Shown here: positions 49,888 through 57,434 of the stretch, one piece after another
How positions within the stretch are numbered: the first letter of the stretch is position 1
Layout: every line of letters starts with the position of its first letter
Source: UBA525 sp964589765
GTDB taxonomy: Archaea; Nanobdellota; Nanobdellia; Woesearchaeales; UBA525
Assembly: GCA_964589765.1 (NCBI GenBank)
Contig: CAZPUM010000001.1
Coordinates: forward strand, 37,317-101,316
Direction: 5' to 3'
DNA: 64,000 nucleotides
Made by a program: the position numbers and the translations under genes
The notes under the pieces: generated by a model
Told to the model about the DNA's origin: nothing
Databases searched by the model: none
Seen by the model: only the letters and a program-made list of their open reading frames with translations

Positions 49888-49974
49888 TCTATTCTACCTC
49901 TAATCATTGCTTCAATCATATCTGTTGTTTTTCCTGAACCCAGGTCCTACTGAAAGAACATAAAGCTTCTTCAT
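49884..49974 (-). pseudogene. frameshifted remnant of a P-loop gene start
   Basis: From the ATG at 49974 the frame reads KKLYVLSVG and then loses homology and stops. One base shift later the DNA reads DLGSGKTTDMIEAMIRGRIE and stops at 49884, overlapping the next ATG. Joined, these give a 29-residue beginning like that of the downstream gene (KKLYALSGGRNVGKTT). It looks like a decayed, truncated paralogue. The ATG overlaps the primase stop (ATGA), so it was once a coupled gene. Confidence 0.55.
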
Positions 49975-51497
49975 TTCTTCTTACCTATCTTCACCAATTT
50001 CACGGAGTATTGGGCAGGGTTTTTTATCGTTTGGCATGTTTCATCCGGACGGCAAACCCCTAATTCCTGGTAGAACGCTTTACAGTTGGGGGGAGGAAAT
50101 CTTTCCTTTTGACGTTTTTTGGAACGTAAGTGTGATTTCAATTCGACCTCTTTCAGATGCTCTGCGTTACACTCGTTCCATTTATCCAATCTTTCCTCAA
50201 TCATTTCGTGACTCCACCCACACACTTTAAGGAAATTTGTAAGAACAAACATCGCCCTTTTCCTTCCGTCAGAGAGCCCTTGTAGTATCAACTTAATACA
50301 AGGTGGAAACAACTCTTCAGGAATCGCTTCATCTGGAACTTCAAACTCTCTCTTTTCGTACTTTGCCTCTTTACTCTCCTGTGTTGACCATGCTAAACGG
50401 CAAAGATTTTCAGCTTCATCAGGAACGACTTTTTTCGTATCCAAGAAAGTCTTTTCAAAATTAATTTTTTCAGGTTCCGCGTCTGTTTTCTTGAAAGTTA
50501 GAACATCTTCTATTTCAACAACTATTCCTGACAAACCTGATTTTTCGTGAAGACTGTAAGGCATCCTGTAAAGGTGTCTGCTCGCCAACAGGACTGTGTC
50601 GACTTCGACAATCTCTGTGATTTTCAATCGCGGTTCTGTTGGCCCTGTTGCTTCAGTTCTGCTGAGCGAGTAAAAATCCATCCAACCGTTGCACTTAGAG
50701 CATACTCGCTCAGAATCTTCAGCCATCTCTTTTTCGTTTTGGCTGAATCTTTTTTCTGGTCTGTTTCCACACGAAGTACAGTGGAGTTTGTACAGACCTT
50801 CTTCTTTATTCACAAACTTTTTTGTTTTTGGATTGTAGTTTCCGATTAAGTCTTGTTTTGTTTTTCCGCATTTTTTTGCCAGCTCATTTATCGATGTTTT
50901 TACTAGTCCCCCTAGTAGGAGTTCATCTTTGTTTATTTTGACCAGGTTGTTTTTTGAATCTCCTATGTAGTCTATCAAAAACTTTGCAATAGCTCTTGGC
51001 ATTTCGGGGAAAAGATTTTTCAGCACTATCTCTTCACCATCATCCGTTACAATCTTTTCAGGAAAAGATTCCCATGGAACACCTATGTGCCATCCTTTAT
51101 TTCCTGAGAACTTAACTGAGACGCCTTTGATGTTATGCGCTTCCAATGCTTTAATGAAAAGCCATGCCGTTAATCTGGATATCTCCCAGTCTTTCGCATC
51201 GATATCAAGAACTAGGTCCCATCCTATTCTCAGTTCGTCTGCTTCCTTTCTAGACATTCCTGTTTGAATTAGCATAGGGTTATCCCATCTCTCTTCAGAA
51301 CAGTGGAAGCTTGTTGTTTTTCTCTTCGCAAACTCCAGAACATCTTGGGGAAATGATAGAACGTCAGGCCTTTTCCCGAACCCTGTTCCATACCTTGGAC
51401 TAACTTCGCGGTTTTCCGCATGTCTTACAAGTGCCTCTTGTACCTCGGGACGCTTGTAGTATTTCAGCGTCTTTGAGAACTGCTCCACATCCCCCAT
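49971..51497 (-). CDS. priS: DNA primase: PriS catalytic domain fused to PriL-like Fe-S domain
   Basis: A 508-residue protein. PriS features: catalytic Asp98 and Asp100 (DLVLDIDAKD), SGNKGWHIGV at 131-140, Asp300 in the EVD strand followed by RMPYSLHEKSG, and a zinc ribbon (Cys240, Cys243, Cys266, Cys269). Residues about 390-508 look like the C-terminal Fe-S domain of PriL, with Cys400, Cys472, Cys482 and Cys488. Primases with both parts on one chain are known from Nanoarchaeum and DPANN relatives. The ATG at 51497 is chosen because a CTATATAG box at 51553-51560 lies inside the longer frame. Confidence 0.88.
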   Translation of the reverse strand: MGDVEQFSKTLKYYKRPEVQEALVRHAENREVSPRYGTGFGKRPDVLSFPQDVLEFAKRKTTSFHCSEERWDNPMLIQTGMSRKEADELRIGWDLVLDIDAKDWEISRLTAWLFIKALEAHNIKGVSVKFSGNKGWHIGVPWESFPEKIVTDDGEEIVLKNLFPEMPRAIAKFLIDYIGDSKNNLVKINKDELLLGGLVKTSINELAKKCGKTKQDLIGNYNPKTKKFVNKEEGLYKLHCTSCGNRPEKRFSQNEKEMAEDSERVCSKCNGWMDFYSLSRTEATGPTEPRLKITEIVEVDTVLLASRHLYRMPYSLHEKSGLSGIVVEIEDVLTFKKTDAEPEKINFEKTFLDTKKVVPDEAENLCRLAWSTQESKEAKYEKREFEVPDEAIPEELFPPCIKLILQGLSDGRKRAMFVLTNFLKVCGWSHEMIEERLDKWNECNAEHLKEVELKSHLRSKKRQKERFPPPNCKAFYQELGVCRPDETCQTIKNPAQYSVKLVKIGKKK

Positions 51498-51582
51498 GAT
51501 ATGGTTGACGCGTTTCCACTCATAAGGATTGCGACTGACCAGTGTAATACTTCTATATAGAAATAAATTATATTGGCAAACC

Positions 51583-51590
51583 ATTTTATA
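51583..51590 (+). promoter_or_regulatory. TATA box of the M24 peptidase gene
   Basis: ATTTTATA, centred 25 bases before the ATG at 51612, fixing that start against the upstream in-frame ATG at 51573. Confidence 0.55.
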
Positions 51591-51611
51591 CAGCCGGGAA
51601 GCTTCTTTACC

Positions 51612-52739
51612 ATGCGAACTGCAAAAGTTCTCATCTTTTCTGGCATGGACAGCAACATGCGCTACGCAACAGGCCTGTGTTTACACGAGTCTTTCATCTG
51701 GGTCAGATACGGAGAAGGTAAATCTGCCAAAGAGTATATTCTTGTCAACAGACTAGAATTCCCGACCGTGAAAAAAGAGGCAAGAAAAGATATCAAAGTT
51801 ATCTGCTGGAATGATTTGGAGCTCGATAACATAAGAATTCCTAAACAAAGAAAGAAAAATCTTGCAGACATCGCGTCTTCTTTTCTTCTAAGTTACAATG
51901 TTGATGCAATTCAAGTTCCTGACAACACATGGGCAATACACATGGAGACTTTCAAAGAGCACAACCTCATCGCTAAACCAACCCAACCCTTTTTTCCTGA
52001 GAGAATAATCAAACGTAGCGATGAGGTGTTGGCCATCAAACAGACTGGCAAAGTTACCAAGATGGCCTTCAAGCACACCGTGAAAATACTCCGCGAAGCG
52101 GAGATTCAGTGGGACGATAGTCTCACATGGAACGGTGTGAAACTCACATCCGAATTTTTACAGAACGAAATAGAGAAGGTTTTCATCGATAACGGTTGTT
52201 CGTCTGGAGAATCAATTGTTTCCTGCGGAGAACAATCATCCGAACCTCATAACAGAGGGTCGGGAACTCTGAAAGCAGGCCACCCTATCGTCGTAGATTT
52301 ATTTCCAAAAGACAACAAGACAGGGTACTATTTTGATATGACCCGTACAATAATCAAAGGAACCCCCACCCCTGAGTTAAAAAATATGCTTCAAACTGTG
52401 AAAAGAGCCCAAAAAGAGGCGCTTGAACTGGTCAGACCTGGACCGGCAGAACATGTTCACCTTGCCGCCAGAAAAATTGTTGAAAGAGCAGGATTCAAGA
52501 CGACCGATGAAGAAGGGTTCCTTCATAGCACAGGGCACGGTGTGGGCGTAGATTTGCACGAACCCCCGAGAATAGGAGATAAGTCAGAGGATATTCTCGA
52601 ACCTGGAATGGTCATTACAGTTGAGCCGGGACTTTATTACAAAGAGCACGGCGGGGTCAGGATTGAAGACACAGTTCTTGTTACAAAAAACGGATACAAA
52701 AATCTGACAAATCTTCCTAAACTATCCATTTTAAGATAA
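51612..52739 (+). CDS. M24 family aminopeptidase (Xaa-Pro dipeptidase-like)
   Basis: A 375-residue protein. The N-terminal creatinase-like domain begins RTAKVLIFSGMDSNMRYATG. The C-terminal pita-bread domain has all five metal ligands: Asp in HPIVVDLFP, Asp in YYFDMTRT, His in STGHGVGVDLHEPP, Glu in VITVEPGLY and Glu in VRIEDTVL. It probably removes the N-terminal residue before proline from short peptides in the cytoplasm. Divergent from the primase operon. Confidence 0.92.
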   Translation: MRTAKVLIFSGMDSNMRYATGLCLHESFIWVRYGEGKSAKEYILVNRLEFPTVKKEARKDIKVICWNDLELDNIRIPKQRKKNLADIASSFLLSYNVDAIQVPDNTWAIHMETFKEHNLIAKPTQPFFPERIIKRSDEVLAIKQTGKVTKMAFKHTVKILREAEIQWDDSLTWNGVKLTSEFLQNEIEKVFIDNGCSSGESIVSCGEQSSEPHNRGSGTLKAGHPIVVDLFPKDNKTGYYFDMTRTIIKGTPTPELKNMLQTVKRAQKEALELVRPGPAEHVHLAARKIVERAGFKTTDEEGFLHSTGHGVGVDLHEPPRIGDKSEDILEPGMVITVEPGLYYKEHGGVRIEDTVLVTKNGYKNLTNLPKLSILR

Positions 52740-52775
52740 CAATATTTTAAAGGAGAAAAACCGCTGTTATGTTAT

Positions 52776-52820
52776 CCCTGGAACGACTAATAATCGGTTA
52801 CGCGGACATTCTTACCAGGG
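52776..52820 (+). promoter_or_regulatory. inverted repeat in leader of Toprim gene
   Basis: CCCTGG (52776-52781) and CCAGGG (52815-52820) could close a stem with a 33-base loop. A possible TATA-like ATATTTTAAA lies at 52742-52751, so this region would be the 5' leader of the Toprim gene. Significance uncertain. Confidence 0.25.
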
Positions 52821-52838
52821 GGATTTATCGCACTTTTC

Positions 52839-52846
52839 GGAGGTGA
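52839..52846 (+). promoter_or_regulatory. strong Shine-Dalgarno site of Toprim gene
   Basis: GGAGGTGA, with GGAGG 5 bases before the ATG at 52849. It decides the start over the GTG at 52843, which lies within the site itself. Confidence 0.65.
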
Positions 52847-52848
52847 AC

Positions 52849-53196
52849 ATGGAGCTGGAGCAGATCTATACAGAGATAGACAACGTCAGAACCAAAACAG
52901 TTCTCGTCGAAGGACGGAACGATAAACGAGCACTGGAGAAGCTCGGGTTCACGAACATTGTTCCATTGTCTGGGCCGTTGTACCAGATGGTGGAAAAGGT
53001 TGAGGATGAAGATGAGGTACTTATCCTCACAGACCTGGATAGCCACGGCCGAAGGCTTTACAGGTACTTCTACAACGAACTGACAAAGCGAGGAGTTAGA
53101 ATTAACAACCGCTTACGACAGATGTTATTCGGCACTCATATCAGGCAGATTGAGGGTTTAGACAACTACCTCAGACGACTCGAAATGATGGCGTGA
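52849..53196 (+). CDS. small Toprim-domain protein (UPF0292-like)
   Basis: A 115-residue protein that is essentially a lone Toprim domain: TVLVEGRNDKRALEKLG (acidic Glu for metal), then VLILTDLDSHGRRLYRYF (DxD). Related archaeal proteins are annotated UPF0292 and resemble RNase M5 and DnaG Toprim folds, suggesting a nuclease or nucleotidyl-transfer role on RNA or DNA. A complete SD sequence precedes it. Confidence 0.85.
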   Translation: MELEQIYTEIDNVRTKTVLVEGRNDKRALEKLGFTNIVPLSGPLYQMVEKVEDEDEVLILTDLDSHGRRLYRYFYNELTKRGVRINNRLRQMLFGTHIRQIEGLDNYLRRLEMMA

Positions 53197-53346
53197 CCGC
53201 TCTGAGGAGCCGGCCATTTCTATAGGGGGACCCTCGCGCAATTTTTTCAAACCCACATCTTGTATATGCCAATTTTATTGATAGTATCTCTAAAAATCTG
53301 TACGCGATATTGTAAGATATTACTATTTCTCAAAAATACTGGAAAT

Positions 53347-53354
53347 CTTATAAA
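53347..53354 (+). promoter_or_regulatory. TATA box of gene 53376-54188
   Basis: CTTATAAA, centred about 25 bases before the GTG at 53376. The remaining gap (53197-53346) is A/T-rich in its second half and shows no gene. Confidence 0.6.
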
Positions 53355-53375
53355 TCTCGTCTGTAAAAAACCCTT

Positions 53376-54188
53376 GTGGACTGGAAAATAATCTTGTTAA
53401 TCATAGTAGGAATAATTCTGCTCATAGCATTCCTATTCAGAAAACAGATTGGACATTGGTCCTCCGCGCTGGTCCATGACTATGTTTATGACTGGGGTCT
53501 TTCAACACTTGACAACTTAATAGGAGGTTTCGCAGGTCTGGATGTTGGAGACTGGGTTGGAGCTTTTCTTATATTCAGAGGTGAGAAAAAAATTATTGGA
53601 ACCCTGCCTGCATTAATTGTTGCATGGGAGGCCACCAACTTTATTCCACTCAGTTTTATTCCTGTGGTCGGAGAGGGAATTGAAGTTGTAACTAACATTA
53701 TACCTGCATCGACCATCACAAGGTTTTTAGTCGCAAAATATGGCCCAGCTGAACGAATGGAAGTGCGCTTGATGGAAGAAGGCGCTGTTATGAAACAAGA
53801 AAACATCAATGTCCCTGACTTTGAAGGGGCTCTAAACCATATCAAGGAGTTAATTGACAAGAACAACCCTGTCGAGGCATACGCTATGGAGAAGGCAATT
53901 GACAAAGCTGTCAGCCAGAAACTCAGAATCAAGATTGACAAACTTGTCAATCAAGTAGACGGTGAAATACAGCAGTTGATTCAACAAGACCCTGAAGGAA
54001 CTGATGACCAGCTCGAGGTTCTGACAAAAGGGATAGAACTGGCCAGAACACACCTTAATGATGCCAAGCTTTTTGAAAAAAAGAAAAATTTCGCCAGCGC
54101 AATCAAAAAAGCAAAAGAGGCTCAGAGCGTGCTCAGTCAGTCTGTTGACGCTTTCAATGAATCACTGAGCATGGAGAAAGCCGCATGA
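53376..54188 (+). CDS. membrane-anchored protein with C-terminal helical domain
   Basis: A 270-residue protein with a leaderless GTG start. The N-terminus is a membrane helix (IILLIIVGIILLIAFLF). A second, weakly hydrophobic region (about 70-130: GTLPALIVAWEATNFIPLSFIPVVGEGIE) may be one or two further segments. The last 130 residues are amphipathic helices and probable coiled coil. It overlaps the lipoprotein gene by 4 bases. No family recognised. Confidence 0.65.
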   Translation: MDWKIILLIIVGIILLIAFLFRKQIGHWSSALVHDYVYDWGLSTLDNLIGGFAGLDVGDWVGAFLIFRGEKKIIGTLPALIVAWEATNFIPLSFIPVVGEGIEVVTNIIPASTITRFLVAKYGPAERMEVRLMEEGAVMKQENINVPDFEGALNHIKELIDKNNPVEAYAMEKAIDKAVSQKLRIKIDKLVNQVDGEIQQLIQQDPEGTDDQLEVLTKGIELARTHLNDAKLFEKKKNFASAIKKAKEAQSVLSQSVDAFNESLSMEKAA

Positions 54189-55114
54189 AACCTCTGATTT
54201 TACTAACGATTTTGTTGCTGATAACCTCTTGTACCACAGAGAGTTTGCCCGAGGAGAAAACAATAATTGGACCTAATGATATCAAAATCCAGGAGAGCAG
54301 AAATCTGCAGAAAGGGGTCGCTGGAATCACTCCTAAAAACAATTACAGACCGAGCGACGAAGACTGGAATGATTACTTCTCAATGCTCGGAGAGTATGGC
54401 CCTCTGTGGGGAGTCTATGTTAACATAGAGGACAGCTTACAAGAGGGCATACCTCAACAGGTGCGTCTTGCTTACGAACTGGCAAAAATGCGTCCAGTCA
54501 CACCTGTTGTTGCTCTGGGTTTCCAGAACGATATAGAAAAAGGATTTTTTGAACTGAACGGTCTTAGGTATCAGGAAACCGTTTTAGCTGTCGCAAAAGA
54601 GTACCACCCCGCCTATCTTGGTCTTGGTATTGATGTTAACAGGATTCCTGACGAAGAGTTTGACAACTACCTTAATTGGTACAAAGATACATACAATGAA
54701 GTGAAAAAAGTCAGTCCCTCCACTAAAATATTTCCAATCATTCAGTACGAACATTTACTTAACAGTCAGGAAGATGACTGGCTAGAGGAACTCGAAATGG
54801 ATGTTTTTGCCATAACCTTGTATCCTTTCCTTGCTTTTGATTCACCCGCTGATATTCCTCGTGACTATCTACCTAATGATGTGCCAATCTTAATCACGGA
54901 AACTGGCTGGCCATCTAGCGAGGTTGGTCGAGTCCAGCCAGCACAGACTGAATATATTGACTGGCTTTCAACAACACCGACAAATGTTGAAGCTGTTTTG
55001 TGGAGTTTTTCGCACGACCCTATGTTAGGAGATAAAACGTGGGATTCAATCAGCCTAAAGTTCTCTAATGGAACTATGAAACCCGCGTTCAATAAATGGC
55101 AGAGTTTGAATTAA
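54185..55114 (+). CDS. lipoprotein with TIM-barrel glycosidase-like domain
   Basis: A 309-residue lipoprotein (signal peptide ending ITSC). The mature part looks like a GH-A clan TIM barrel: beta strands with YLGLGIDVNRIP, DVFAITLYPFLAFD and ILITETGWPSSEVG, where the Glu of TETGWP is the usual nucleophile. A second catalytic acid is plausible but not certain: GLGIDVNRIP has Asp-Val-Asn where active relatives have Asn-Glu. Anchored outside, it could trim glycans or act as a binding protein. Confidence 0.7.
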   Translation: MKPLILLTILLLITSCTTESLPEEKTIIGPNDIKIQESRNLQKGVAGITPKNNYRPSDEDWNDYFSMLGEYGPLWGVYVNIEDSLQEGIPQQVRLAYELAKMRPVTPVVALGFQNDIEKGFFELNGLRYQETVLAVAKEYHPAYLGLGIDVNRIPDEEFDNYLNWYKDTYNEVKKVSPSTKIFPIIQYEHLLNSQEDDWLEELEMDVFAITLYPFLAFDSPADIPRDYLPNDVPILITETGWPSSEVGRVQPAQTEYIDWLSTTPTNVEAVLWSFSHDPMLGDKTWDSISLKFSNGTMKPAFNKWQSLN

Positions 55115-55127
55115 CAGCTCAGGAAAA

Positions 55128-57380
55128 TTACTTTGAATCCGGATTGTTAATGTATTTCTTCTCAGCAATCTCCTTGATTCGTTGTGCTTTCTTAGGACCT
55201 ATCAAATCAACCTCTTTTAGTTCTGTTTCACTTGCCTGAAGAACACCTAATATTGAACCAAATCTTTCCAACAAAGGTTTAGCCAGATGACTTCCCACCC
55301 CTGGAAAAGCAGCAATGATATACTCTTGTAACTCCTTATCAGACAGAGGTTTCGATGTGTGATACTGAAACTCCTGACCGCCTATCTGTTCGCGTTTGGC
55401 AAGAGCGATTAACAGTCCAACTGTTTCTTTTGAGTTTCTAGACCAAAGAATAGGAATGTTGTAAGACACAGCAATAGTTGCCAGCATACCCCTTATAGCA
55501 TTAGGATGCACCCTTCTTACTGAGTATATGTCCTGCGTCCCTTCAACAAGAATTATCGGGCGCGTATATTGTCGCAGAGCCTTAAGTTGTTCAAGCAATC
55601 TGCCATCAAGTATGCTATTAACAAAGTCAGGAACCTGCTTGTATTCAACAACAACTCTGTCGGAAACCTGAAAATCCCCAACTGACAACTGTTGTAATTC
55701 AAGATTGACTCCTGAGTCAAGTATCTCTTTCAGAACAGGACTTCCTTTTTCTCGGTAATCTGCAATAATCTTCAAACTTTTTGCTTGTACCTGATTTTTT
55801 TCTTTTTTTTCAGCAAAATACTGTTGTAAAAGTGTTTTCTGTTTCTTTTCTTCGGGTTCAAGTTGAAAATTCTTCTTTACTTTTGTTATCGCACGATACA
55901 TTCTTTTCTCTTTATGATGAGCAGACCATTTGTATCCTTCATCAGCAGTGCCTATTGTCATCAGAACCACGACACGACCTTTTTCACCACGACCTGTTCG
56001 TCCTCTCCTTTGAACCGTTCTGATTGCAGAAGGAATTGGCTCATAAAACACAACCAGGTCCACCTTGGGAATATCAAGTCCTTCTTCAGCCACAGATGTG
56101 GCTATCAAAACATTGAACTCGCCAGCACGAAATTCATCAAGAATTTGTTTCTGTTCTTTCTGGCTCATTCCTGTTGAACCTTTTTTGGCCTGGCCAACGA
56201 AAACCTTGGCAGAAATATCCAGCTCTTCCAGAGCTTGTAGTACATTCACACCCTGGTCACGGTACTGTGTAAACACAATAATCTTTGAATCAGGATTTAC
56301 ACGAATCTCCTCATGAACAAGCTTTCTAAGTTCTGTTGTTTTTGGGTGCTCTAGCTGTTTCTCCAACAGAGCAGATGTCTTTATCTTTGCAGTTTTCCAA
56401 ATCGGGTCCTCAACAACATATTTTACAGCTTTTGATTGTCCTTTTTCGGCCTGTTGTTGAATAGTTTCAAAGTACTTTCTTAGCGCGTAAATACCTTGAG
56501 TATCTATCAGCTCAATTGCGTGGTGAATTTTCAGAAGCTCGGCTGTTTTACTGACTGCTTTCATCATTTCAAAGTCACGCTCTCCCTGTGCAAGCTGGCC
56601 TTGCAATTGTGCCGTCAGACCCAGAAGAGTTCTTTTGCTAACATACTTATCTTTGAAATCAATACCTTCTATGTTTTTCAGCTGACTCACTCTTTCATCA
56701 AAACATTTCTGAAGCAAACGCCTAACAGAAAGAAACTGCTCAGGCAAGGTAACACGAACCCATGAAACGTCCAGTTCCTGAACGTAAGGACTTACGTCAG
56801 GGTCTTCGTGTGAACGAACCTCTATCTCTTCTATCTGGAGGTTTCGACAGACATCCGTAATTGTCTCTTCATCCGTGCCAGGACTCGCAGTCAACCCCAG
56901 AATTCTCTGGTGTTGTGCCTGTTGGCCATATCTGCGAGCCAAAAACACGTATGCGTAGTCCCCCACCGTGCGGTGGGCCTCATCAAACACTATCAGAGAT
57001 ACATCCTTCAGGGAAATACTTGACCCCATCACATCATTTTCAAGACCTTGAGGAGTGCTGAATACAACCTTTGCTGTTTCCCAAAGTTTTTGGCGTTTGG
57101 CAGGCGGAACATGGCCTGTGAACAACACCAGTTCTTCTTCAGGAAGGTCGAGAAAATCTCTGAATGTACTCTCGTGTTGCTGAACAAGTGGTTTTGTTGG
57201 TGCAAGAACCAGGATTTTGCTTTCAGGGTACTGTTGTAATCGATGTGCAGCCATCATTATGGCTATCATTGTCTTTCCGAGGCCTGTTGGTAGCACAACA
57301 AGTATGTTGGCCGTTGTTGCACGAGCAAAAATCGTCTCCTGGTAAAGTCTGGGCTCCAAATCGCCCTTGAATATCTGCAT
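55128..57380 (-). CDS. hef: Hef: fused helicase and XPF-type nuclease
   Basis: A 750-residue protein that acts on stalled replication forks. The SF2 helicase part has Walker A LPTGLGKT (31-38), VFDEAHR (132-138), GLTASPG and QRRGRTGRG. The ERCC4 nuclease domain starts near residue 550, and two helix-hairpin-helix motifs end the protein (FPGVGSHLAKPLLERFG). The nuclease core reads VGDFQVSDRVVVEYKQVPDF; the invariant ERK triplet is EYK here, so cutting activity may be altered. Leaderless ATG, TATA at 57403-57410. Confidence 0.95.
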   Translation of the reverse strand: MQIFKGDLEPRLYQETIFARATTANILVVLPTGLGKTMIAIMMAAHRLQQYPESKILVLAPTKPLVQQHESTFRDFLDLPEEELVLFTGHVPPAKRQKLWETAKVVFSTPQGLENDVMGSSISLKDVSLIVFDEAHRTVGDYAYVFLARRYGQQAQHQRILGLTASPGTDEETITDVCRNLQIEEIEVRSHEDPDVSPYVQELDVSWVRVTLPEQFLSVRRLLQKCFDERVSQLKNIEGIDFKDKYVSKRTLLGLTAQLQGQLAQGERDFEMMKAVSKTAELLKIHHAIELIDTQGIYALRKYFETIQQQAEKGQSKAVKYVVEDPIWKTAKIKTSALLEKQLEHPKTTELRKLVHEEIRVNPDSKIIVFTQYRDQGVNVLQALEELDISAKVFVGQAKKGSTGMSQKEQKQILDEFRAGEFNVLIATSVAEEGLDIPKVDLVVFYEPIPSAIRTVQRRGRTGRGEKGRVVVLMTIGTADEGYKWSAHHKEKRMYRAITKVKKNFQLEPEEKKQKTLLQQYFAEKKEKNQVQAKSLKIIADYREKGSPVLKEILDSGVNLELQQLSVGDFQVSDRVVVEYKQVPDFVNSILDGRLLEQLKALRQYTRPIILVEGTQDIYSVRRVHPNAIRGMLATIAVSYNIPILWSRNSKETVGLLIALAKREQIGGQEFQYHTSKPLSDKELQEYIIAAFPGVGSHLAKPLLERFGSILGVLQASETELKEVDLIGPKKAQRIKEIAEKKYINNPDSK

Positions 57381-57402
57381 ACGACGAGAAGTATGATGCT
57401 TG

Positions 57403-57410
57403 GTTTAAAA
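57403..57410 (-). promoter_or_regulatory. TATA box of hef
   Basis: ATTTTAAA on the minus strand, centred 26 bases before the ATG at 57380. Confidence 0.5.
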
Positions 57411-57434
57411 TGGTTTATGGGTTTTGTCCAGTGC

